This document shows, piece by piece, positions 6,701-10,961 of a stretch of 12,502 bases of DNA (its first letter is position 1; the number at the start of each line of letters is the position of its first letter). This DNA is from CAZVEV01 sp964625865 (GTDB lineage Bacteria; Planctomycetota; Phycisphaerae; SM23-33). Below the pieces are notes generated by a model. It made no database searches and had not been told where the DNA came from. It was given only the letters and a program-made list of their open reading frames with translations. The position numbers and the translations under genes are program-made. The stretch spans positions 1-12,502 of the forward strand of contig CAZVEV010000179.1 in the NCBI GenBank assembly GCA_964625865.1. Reading direction: 5' to 3'.

Positions 6701-9431
6701 CAGGGAGTGGCGAGTCGACGACCGTGTCGAAGGTAATGCTCATGGCGCTGCCGGGAGCCAGCCCGAAGGCGTCGTTGGTCGTCACAAGGGCGGGGGGTGC
6801 CCCGCTCAAAAGTGGGGAGGGGGCGCCGGGAGCGTTGCTCTTCGTCACGGGCGCAAAGCCCGTGGCCGAGATCTGTACGTTGTCGAGCAATACGTTGTCG
6901 CCGGAAAAGCCGCCGAAATCCGTGCGGAACTGTATGACCGTGTTGGCTGAGACGAAGCGCGAAATGTTGGTGGATACGCGAATGTACGCTCCGTCGGTCT
7001 GTGCGCCTCCGCCCACGATGCGGGCGACCTCCACGAACGGGGAGCCGTTGGTCGACACTTCGATGTACACGCTATCCGTGTCTTCCAGGTCCAGCCGCCG
7101 ATAGTCGAAGCTGAGAATGGCGAGGACTGCGCCCGAGAGGTTGGCCGCGCGCGACGCACCGTACTCGGCGCTGACGGATCCCAGCCTGAGGACATATTGC
7201 TCCGACAACGCGGCATCTTCCCAGACCAGGACCTCTCCCCCACCTGCTCCGTCGCTCTCCCCCAGCTCCTGCCACGCGCCGGCCCAGGGCAGCGACCCCT
7301 GGTTGCCGTCGAAGGCAATGGCATTGAACTCGTCACGGTAGGTCGTGTTCGTCGGTGTCCAACCCGTCACGACGGTGGACCCCGCGACGTACGTCAGGCC
7401 CGTCGGCAGGAGATCGTCGGCGCGGATGGCGAAGTGCGCCGCGCCACTCGCGACCTCGTTGGTCACGACGATCGTGTACGTATTGGTATCGCCCGGACTG
7501 AGCGTGCCCCTGTTGGATGTCTTGGAGACCCCAAGGTCCGTGACGTACACAAAAGCGCTGTCGCGCGTGCGGAAGACCTCGTTCGTTCCGAAGCGGTAGC
7601 CGACGGCCCGGCCGACATTCTCGTCGATGCCCAATGCGATGCCGGCCGTTGTCTCGGCCGTGAAAGCAACAGTCAGCACTTCGCCGGGATCGAGGGTGGC
7701 GCTGAGGTCCCAAGTCAGTTCCTGTCCCGAGGCCGAGGGGTTGGCGGCATCATTGGATACGACGGTCCCGTTCGGGAACGTGATGACCGTGCTGTCGTCG
7801 ACGTACGCCCATCCGTCGGGAAGTATGTCGCTGACGTCCACGTTTTCCGTGCCATAGCTGTACGTGAACGTCTCAAGCGTGAAGCGCACACTTTGCCCCG
7901 GCACACCCTGTACGGCATACGGCTCCACGGTCTTGTCGATTGTCAGCACGAGGTCCACCCATTCCCTGGGCAAGGGCAACGTCGTGTACCCCATATCCAG
8001 GTAGGGATTCTCGGCCGCTGCCGTGTCCGGGTCCTCCCCCCAGGCCACCGCAAAAGGACCGGTGGACCAGAGGCGCATACCGGTATTGTCGTTGTCGGGG
8101 TCGAAGACCTTCTGTGACTGCAGGCGGTTGAGTGTGTACGACAGGTCGGCCACCCCCGAGGTGGCCGGGCCGTACTCGATGTAGACCGTGGTGTTGTCCT
8201 CAACCGGCGTGATGTAGACCGGGGATCCGTTGACGGACGGCGGCGTATCGTTGGCGCCCGGCGCCCATCCCAGGAAGTACTCCTCGGTAAGCGCGGAAAC
8301 GGGTACGAGGCTGAACCCCCAGTCGTAGCTGAAGTTCTCCGCGTCACCCGAGCCGATGGCCCAGAAGACCGCCTCCGAGCTCAAGTACACGCCCGATCCG
8401 GTCGGCACGAAACGCCCGGCCGCCGCCGTGTCGGAGTAGGCTCGCGTGGCTCCCGGCCCAAGCGTGAAACTCCCTGTGCCCGACGTGTCTTCATAGTTGA
8501 CGGTGATGTTCGTTGCGTGCGGGTTGAAAACGTAGAGGTCCATGTTGGCGCTCACCGCGCCCCCCACGGGGCTGTAGTACTCACGCGACCACAGGCTCCG
8601 GGGGACGGCCGTGAAACCGCGCATCTCCGATGCGTTGCCGGTTCCGCCCGCAAAGTCTCCCACGACGAACTGAACCTGCACCGGCGCGGACGCCGTGACG
8701 ATCGTGCCGGCATCAATGTGGTGCAGGTTCGTCGCCTGGCCCGCCCCCAGCACAGCGGCGTCGATTTCGACGCCGGGCGACCCCGGGTCGTCAACCGACA
8801 CCGTCGTGCCGTTCTCAATTGCCTGGACCAGTACGTAGACGTTGTCGAAGTCGTTGTACCCCAGCGAGGAGTCCAGGTTCTCACCCACCGGCACGATGTA
8901 GTCGCGCAGGAAAGGCTTCGTCGGATAGACTTCCCATGCGAGCGCGTAAACCGTCCCGATGGACTCGGGCCACGTGGCGCGGGTTACCGTGACAGGGCCC
9001 CCCGCGACGTGGATGATGTCCCCGCCGTCATAAAAGGTGTTTGTTCCGCGGGGCCGGACCGCCACATTCGTGCTGATGAATTGCTGCACACGACCCCTGG
9101 GCAGAACCACCGTCTCGTCGGCCGTATTCGTCGGACTGTTGGGATCGAAGCTGTAGCCGTTCTCCCAGTGGTCGTAGTACAGTGTCGTGTCGTTCCCGGC
9201 GGCCGTGACGGAGATCACCGCACGCATGCCCTGCGCCTCGACCAGATCGGGCGTGTTGTCGTTGTCCTCGAAGATGCCCCAGAGCTGCTCTTCCAACCCC
9301 GGTACGACGAATTGCTGATAGCCCGCCGGGACATCCGCCCGCAACTCGCTCAGCGAACTCAGTCCACACAGCGAGGCCAGCCATGCAACCAGAATCCTCC
9401 CGGAGATAGATGAACCGGACAGCTTGAGCAT
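765..9431 (-). CDS. Giant secreted SdrD-B/DUF11 multidomain surface protein
   Basis: Predicted extracellular adhesin or matrix-type protein of 2888 residues. A signal peptide (about 1-32; LVAWLASLCGL, likely cleaved after LRA) starts at the ATG with the strong RBS. Approximate order: N-terminal module 33-490, recalling IgGFc-binding-like/DUF11 proteins; DUF11 units at 494-629 and 630-941, the second interrupted by a jelly-roll-like domain (695-860); SdrD-B unit 944-1056; propeller-like domain bracketed by Cys pairs 1061-1309; SdrD-B 1314-1422; five DUF11 units 1424-1988, two of them near-identical tandem copies; SdrD-B 1989-2104 and 2105-2216; DUF11 2221-2331 and 2334-2461; SdrD-B 2463-2574; FN3-like 2576-2679 (PTAVTLLSLAAEAVDG, FNIYR, YYYWLEE); C-terminal region 2681-2888 with NDYILFYYERG and VWILDVTNPLQP, as seen before catalytic domains of C25-type proteins. 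SdrD-B units carry Asp/Asn-rich, probably Ca-binding loops. No LPXTG, PEP-CTERM or transmembrane anchor is visible. Its stop lies inside the next gene. Confidence 0.93.
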   Translation of the reverse strand: MLKLSGSSISGRILVAWLASLCGLSSLSELRADVPAGYQQFVVPGLEEQLWGIFEDNDNTPDLVEAQGMRAVISVTAAGNDTTLYYDHWENGYSFDPNSPTNTADETVVLPRGRVQQFISTNVAVRPRGTNTFYDGGDIIHVAGGPVTVTRATWPESIGTVYALAWEVYPTKPFLRDYIVPVGENLDSSLGYNDFDNVYVLVQAIENGTTVSVDDPGSPGVEIDAAVLGAGQATNLHHIDAGTIVTASAPVQVQFVVGDFAGGTGNASEMRGFTAVPRSLWSREYYSPVGGAVSANMDLYVFNPHATNITVNYEDTSGTGSFTLGPGATRAYSDTAAAGRFVPTGSGVYLSSEAVFWAIGSGDAENFSYDWGFSLVPVSALTEEYFLGWAPGANDTPPSVNGSPVYITPVEDNTTVYIEYGPATSGVADLSYTLNRLQSQKVFDPDNDNTGMRLWSTGPFAVAWGEDPDTAAAENPYLDMGYTTLPLPREWVDLVLTIDKTVEPYAVQGVPGQSVRFTLETFTYSYGTENVDVSDILPDGWAYVDDSTVITFPNGTVVSNDAANPSASGQELTWDLSATLDPGEVLTVAFTAETTAGIALGIDENVGRAVGYRFGTNEVFRTRDSAFVYVTDLGVSKTSNRGTLSPGDTNTYTIVVTNEVASGAAHFAIRADDLLPTGLTYVAGSTVVTGWTPTNTTYRDEFNAIAFDGNQGSLPWAGAWQELGESDGAGGGEVLVWEDAALSEQYVLRLGSVSAEYGASRAANLSGAVLAILSFDYRRLDLEDTDSVYIEVSTNGSPFVEVARIVGGGAQTDGAYIRVSTNISRFVSANTVIQFRTDFGGFSGDNVLLDNVQISATGFAPVTKSNAPGAPSPLLSGAPPALVTTNDAFGLAPGSAMSITFDTVVDSPLPGGVDVFTNRVFVTSDKVVSPIVRMATNPVAVASSGIIGDLVWDDINWNGIQDAGEPGVPGVVVTLYDAGSNVLNTTTTAVDGAYAFTNLAPAAYLAGFRPPAGYDFALQDRGGDDARDSDADPSTGITAPLVLSPGADLLTVDAGLMNFTSNLCGACFIVADDGGAGGGDDLMIRINRITGAETAVGIGTGTDNIEAIATDPFTRTVYAADSAGLGTLNPTTGVYSAIGSFGTANGSRGPWSINDVDSLSLDPFSGVLYGAERNDPTNDLLIAIDAASGSVISNFFGPGEDYVVIPAVSNLIDIDDVAIDPFDGRMYAIANSGGVDDRLVRIDKATGAATDVGALGVGDMEGLGFDNSGRLFGTTGTGDALYDIDKTTGAASNPRPLSIGDDYESFDCLTCDPNLITGTVFHDANEDGVLNGLDVGQPGAVVRLYRDVNTNGVVDAADVLLDTRTTDANGEYAFLVAAMGAFVLDSDTGTLPGGAFLTTDNLEDADFGMARGLTDAGNDFGFALRAGLVLTKTAGNAADGDVEYVLSGSSVIYRYEVVNTGTTYLADIVVTDNVEGVIGTIAGPVAPGATNVLSTTNASVVATVTNTAVADGNPSESNGTDIAVLGNVNDSDDAVVVVVNPGIRITKLAGSAPDGTTNLVRSGSDVLYTYEVVNVGDTHLDNVTVTDSVEGVIGTLPGRMPPGATNTLTATRSNVTADVTNVGVVTGNPTDGSGADLPDIPDVSDSDDAITDVINPAVAIDKTVSLDGSCPGVQSVRGVAGATVTYCMIVRNTGDVPLDDVTVTDTNITPNVSTNLGTLAVGGVATIRVDTTISGDLTNTASVVGDDPNDDPVGDDDDAVVDEIGPAIAIDKTVSLDGSCPGVQSVQGVAGAMVTYCMIVRNTGDVPLDDVTVTDTNITPNVATNLGTLAVGGVATIRVDTSISGDLTNTASVVGDDPNDDPVGDDDDAVVDQIRPAVQLIKTADSAPDGTTNIVVSGSDVVYTYEVVNVGDTYLSDLVVTDDVLLVVGTLPGPLAPGETNRLTAIHSNVTAGVTNVGVVVANPTDSGGTNLPFVADVTDRDDAVTVIGAALGDRVWLDVDANGVQDAAESGVSNVTVNLYDAGSNLVATTTTDTNGLYRFERLVPGDYTVEVVPPAGHRFGPRDAGSDDGTDSDIDPATGRALPVSLGVGQVELTVDAGLYQPASLGNRVWTDLDLDGIQESGEPGMPGILLSLYHTNGTVVATAGTLPDGSYAFTGLPPGTYRVGVSQPPGLVFTPANQGADDALDSDTDQVTGLTPWVTLVSGDSIDTIDAGLLLAQPGIRVTKLAGRAPDGGVYHILPGEDVLYTYRVDNVGNTWLSNITLTDDILGSIGTIPGPLAPAASTTLTARATNVLADITNIATVVGTPVGSTGLPLPPLGTVTDDDPAVVDVVQPGYSLSKVLVAPTNRPAVIRETMEFRITVTNTGDLDFVSVPLTDVYSTNHLAFVRAQPPVDAVTNGTLLWSDVGPLPVGSTTNVSVFFTALEETGTASVNRVIAAPRTPPETPGVPPATNDVPYEITTVSIGDQVWVDLDGNGQPDEDLSVWGLNGVRVQLYTYTNGSWHLLATTNTTTDAGGRRGNYLFPGLGYGQYRVDVMVTDIPTGYNEVTTSTSIIVPLGPGQDFALADFGFRAGNPTAVTLLSLAAEAVDGVVRIRWVTAIETACRGFNIYRTDQAGPWASVSAAADRVNPRLVPGSPNGAGQAYELVDAAVRPDRRYYYWLEEVTHNGDTELFGPKSVTTQAPRDRKLAVFNVPERAAAGPCVVVVDRDELRQAGIPVETADISELKVWVGDVEVSVFASAFEGAMAKNDYILFYYERGKDAGTVAFGLGPDAKRMLPAYAEPVDDGKGVFVGQADENETVVFECGGEWSRCLLTGFRSKGVWILDVTNPLQPMFLFGYAVVQANGEVGYHLSHAPEAPAECIAVGGDFVLSLEELVAPDDNEGQQ
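3811..4470 (-). repeat. Tandem pair of 330-bp DUF11 repeats
   Basis: Two adjacent units (4141-4470 and 3811-4140) each encode 110 residues starting near IDKTVSLDGSCPGVQSV. By eye they differ at about 38 of 330 bases (roughly 88% identity), yet the first 103 residues differ at only four positions (R/Q, T/M, S/A, T/S). Most base changes are therefore silent. Each unit has two cysteines (GSCPG and TYCMI), absent from the other DUF11 units, and ends in an Asp-rich tail, DDPNDDPVGDDDD. Confidence 0.95.
5505..6250 (-). other. Propeller-like domain bracketed by cysteine pairs (domain)
   Basis: About 250 residues with repeating blade-like phrases: IRINRITGAETAVG, LGTLNPTTGVYSAIG, IAIDAASGSVISNF, VRIDKATGAATDVG, YDIDKTTGAASNP, alternating with AIATDPFTRTVYAAD, SLDPFSGVLYGAE, AIDPFDGRMYAI and GFDNSGRLFGT. 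This gives four to five blades of a beta-propeller-type fold. A CxxC (LCGACF) opens the segment and another (FDCLTCD) closes it, as if disulfides or a metal tie the ring shut. It sits between two SdrD-B units. Confidence 0.65.
6850..7350 (-). other. Jelly-roll-like domain inserted within a DUF11 unit (domain)
   Basis: About 165 residues from YRDEFNAIAFDGNQGSLPW to DNVLLDNVQISATG interrupt the second DUF11 unit. The pattern (DEFN, WQELGESDGAGGG, ILSFDYRR, YIEVSTNGSPFVEVA, NVLLDNVQI) matches a beta-sandwich domain I have seen in DUF11-containing proteins, resembling MAM or carbohydrate-binding folds. The DUF11 strand pattern stops after VAGSTVVTGW and resumes at APVTKSNAPGAPSPL, which supports a nested insertion. 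Binding function is inferred. Confidence 0.6.
7960..9335 (-). other. N-terminal module of the giant protein (domain)
   Basis: This is the mature N-terminus, about 460 residues, starting at VPAGYQQFVVPGLEEQLWGI. It has repeated beta-rich stretches with phrases such as VTRATWPESIGTVYALAWEV, SAPVQVQFVVGDF and VYITPVEDNTTVYIEYG. These recall the IgGFc-binding-like N-terminal domains found ahead of DUF11 repeats in large bacterial surface proteins. The assignment is from memory of the pattern and would need a profile search. Potential functions are ligand or matrix binding. There are no cysteines in the mature part of this module, unlike the propeller-like domain. Confidence 0.5.
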
Positions 9432-9596
9432 CGTATGTTCCTCCCCTCGAATCACTTGGCGGCGCTAATGCTACTTGGGTCGTGGCTTTTACCAGAATTG
9501 GATGTGTTTTTAAAGGATAAACGCGCAATATCGGGAGAGGCTGCATGCACCGCAGAGGGTCTGCCTGATGAATACCTGGACACCCTGGTTGCCGAC
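9432..9596 (-). other. Leader region of the giant gene; AT-rich patch and strong RBS
   Basis: This 165-bp spacer separates the PAS gene stop from the giant gene start. It contains an AT-rich patch (about 9501-9530) in otherwise GC-rich DNA, where a promoter could lie, but I found no convincing -35/-10 pair and no intrinsic terminator. The ribosome-binding site is clear: minus-strand GGGGAGGAA, with GGAGG (plus 9440-9444) 8 nt before the ATG at 9429-9431. It overlaps the codons of the alternative upstream ATG at 9453-9455 and so decides the start. Confidence 0.5.
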
Positions 9597-10133
9597 CTAC
9601 TCCAGCAGTGCCAGCGCTTCACGAGCGGATGGTTCGATCAAGTCAATCCTGACGAAGACTACGCCGCCCTTCTTCTCGGTCCAGATCAGCATGTCGGTTC
9701 GCTGCGGCTCGCCGTCCGGAGCCGGACGGAGGGATGCCGGTACCCGGCGAAGCCGCTTCCCGGTCTTTGCCGTGGTCATTACCGTCTTCCGGATGGCGCA
9801 GCCGCTACAGTGCACGGTTCGACCGCAGCCCTCCGGCAGCGTCGCGCACCCGCATTCGAACACCTCACCTGCAAAACGCCCCATGGCCTCCGCAAGGGGG
9901 TTGCCGAGAAGCCCGCGGGCCGCCCGGTTGGCGCCGCGGATCAGTCCGTCTTCCGTCCATACGACTGTCGGGATGGGAATCCCCTCCAGGTATTCCTGTA
10001 AGGGAATCCCGACCTGCGCAAGGAGACGCTGGCTGCAGTCTGGACACAGGCCGTGACTCACCTCTCCGCCGTCGGCCGACTCGGGAGTTCCCTTGTCAAG
10101 ACTTGCGCCGCATGCCGCGCACAGCACCTTCAT
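9597..10133 (-). CDS. Small cysteine-rich PAS-domain protein with zinc-ribbon-like N-terminus
   Basis: Predicted soluble 178-residue protein without signal peptide or membrane segment. The ATG at 10131-10133 was chosen over an in-frame ATG 38 codons upstream because GGAGGT (10143-10148) sits 9 nt before it and because the cysteine motif starts directly after it. Cys5-x2-Cys8 and Cys30-x2-Cys33 form a zinc-ribbon-like pair. A PAS-like region follows (about 44-165; YLEGIPIPTVVWTEDG, then GANRAARGLLG). Inside it lies a second cluster, Cys94, Cys96, Cys103, Cys109, Cys112, with His108, in the context EGCGRTVHCSGCAIRKTV. I know this context from stand-alone or kinase-linked PAS proteins. The cluster could hold a metal or Fe-S centre or act as a redox switch, which is inference. 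There is no output domain, so it would signal by partner binding. It lies between a two-component operon and the giant surface gene. Confidence 0.85.
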   Translation of the reverse strand: MKVLCAACGASLDKGTPESADGGEVSHGLCPDCSQRLLAQVGIPLQEYLEGIPIPTVVWTEDGLIRGANRAARGLLGNPLAEAMGRFAGEVFECGCATLPEGCGRTVHCSGCAIRKTVMTTAKTGKRLRRVPASLRPAPDGEPQRTDMLIWTEKKGGVVFVRIDLIEPSAREALALLE

Positions 10134-10168
10134 GCCCGCCTTACCTCCATTCCCTGCTGGCGCCCCCC

Positions 10169-10201
10169 GTGGGGTGCGGAACCGGAAGCTCCGCACCCCA
10201 C
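10169..10201 (-). promoter_or_regulatory. Perfect 12-bp inverted repeat in the leader of the PAS gene
   Basis: Arms GTGGGGTGCGGA (10169-10180) and TCCGCACCCCAC (10190-10201) pair perfectly around a 9-nt loop. On the minus strand the structure ends about 20 nt before the GGAGGT ribosome-binding site of the cysteine-rich PAS gene, and 35 nt before its ATG. No U-tract follows, so it is not a typical intrinsic terminator. It could be an operator for a dimeric regulator, an mRNA leader hairpin, or a factor-dependent end of the upstream operon. The sequence does not decide between these. Confidence 0.5.
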
Positions 10202-10230
10202 ACCCCAATTCATCGAGTAAGGTACAGCAG

Positions 10231-10257
10231 GGCCGGCCTATCCACAATCTGCCGGCC
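10231..10257 (-). repeat. Inverted repeat downstream of the response regulator gene
   Basis: Perfect 7-bp arms (GGCCGGC at 10231-10237 and GCCGGCC at 10251-10257) around a 13-nt loop, about 70 nt past the stop codon of the response regulator. The stem is GC-only, but no U-run follows on the minus strand, so it is at best a weak or factor-dependent transcription end, or an mRNA 3'-end stabiliser. A chance occurrence in GC-rich DNA is possible. Confidence 0.35.
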
Positions 10258-10325
10258 TGTCGATTATCATGTAGTCGGGCCGTTGTGTGGCAAGTAGGCG
10301 TGCCGCTGACAATAGAATCGTCACC

Positions 10326-10961
10326 CTATCCCAGGTCGACAAGACCATGGAGGATAGCGTAGTGAGCAATCTCGGTATTGGTCTTCAGGGCCATCTTGTC
10401 CAGTATGCGCCGTCGGTACGTTGAGACTGTCTGGTGGCCGATGGACAGCTCGGCCGCAATTCGGGTAACGTTGTTTCCCAAAGCCAGCAACCGCATCACT
10501 TCGTATTCGCGGTCCGACAGGGACTCGTGAGGGGGCTTGCTGCCGTGAGTGACAGCGCACGCCAGCCGTTCGGCCAGAGTCGACGTGATATACCGGCCGC
10601 CATCACAGACCTTTCTTATGGCTTCCACGAGCTGCTCCGCCGCGCTGTTCTTCGTGACGTAACCCGCCGCACCGGCCCTAATCGCTCGAACTGCGTAGAC
10701 CTTCTCGTCATAGACGCTCAGCATCAGGACGGGGAGTTTCGGGTGGCGTTGCCTGATCTGCTTGAGCACCTCAATACCGCTCACGTCAGGCAGGTCGATA
10801 TCCAGTATGACAACGTCGAAGCTCTCCGTATCCAGAGTATTCAGGGCATCGTGCCCCGTGCGGACATGGGCTGAGGGCATGATGTCTCCCGCGCGACTGA
10901 TGATCATTTCAATCCCGTAGGTCACGACGGGATGGTCGTCTACCAGAAGAGCCTTGATCAT
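10326..10961 (-). CDS. LuxR/NarL-family response regulator
   Basis: DNA-binding response regulator of 211 residues, the usual length for the NarL/FixJ class, and the expected partner of the overlapping kinase. The receiver domain (about 1-120) has the full active-site set: acidic pair Asp8-Asp9, phospho-acceptor Asp54 in ILDIDLPDVSG, Ser82 and Lys104. A linker leads to a LuxR-type helix-turn-helix at about 147-208, with the family pattern LSDRE, IAAELSIGHQTVSTYRRRI and a basic recognition helix. The ATG at 10959-10961 lies in the ATGA overlap with the kinase stop, preceded by AAGGA at 6 nt, so coupled translation is likely. No residue essential to the family is missing. Target genes are unknown. 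The next genes downstream on the same strand are a PAS protein and a giant surface protein, which are candidates by position only. Confidence 0.96.
   Translation of the reverse strand: MIKALLVDDHPVVTYGIEMIISRAGDIMPSAHVRTGHDALNTLDTESFDVVILDIDLPDVSGIEVLKQIRQRHPKLPVLMLSVYDEKVYAVRAIRAGAAGYVTKNSAAEQLVEAIRKVCDGGRYITSTLAERLACAVTHGSKPPHESLSDREYEVMRLLALGNNVTRIAAELSIGHQTVSTYRRRILDKMALKTNTEIAHYAILHGLVDLG

Noticed and set aside
8517..9413. Plus-strand open frame of about 298 codons opposite the N-terminal module
   Set aside because: Arg-rich shadow composition, no recognisable motif; the opposite strand is clearly coding with signal peptide and RBS.
9432..9455. Upstream ATG at 9453-9455 as start of the giant gene
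   Set aside because: Its first codons contain the strong GGGGAGGAA ribosome-binding site for the ATG at 9431, and the signal peptide fits the latter.
9494..9540. Sigma-70-type promoter in the AT-rich patch before the giant gene
   Set aside because: A TTGCGC-like box exists on the minus strand, but no acceptable -10 lies 16-18 nt downstream.
9542..9549. TGCATGCA palindrome
   Set aside because: Only 8 bp; expected by chance and not placed next to a promoter.
9435..10001. Plus-strand open frame over the PAS gene and its downstream spacer
   Set aside because: It covers the conserved PAS/cysteine region in antisense and has no motif or RBS of its own.
10289..10304. Sigma-54-like promoter (minus strand GGCAC then TTGC) upstream of the PAS gene
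   Set aside because: The distance between the GG and GC elements is 11 nt instead of the strict 10, so it does not fit the consensus.
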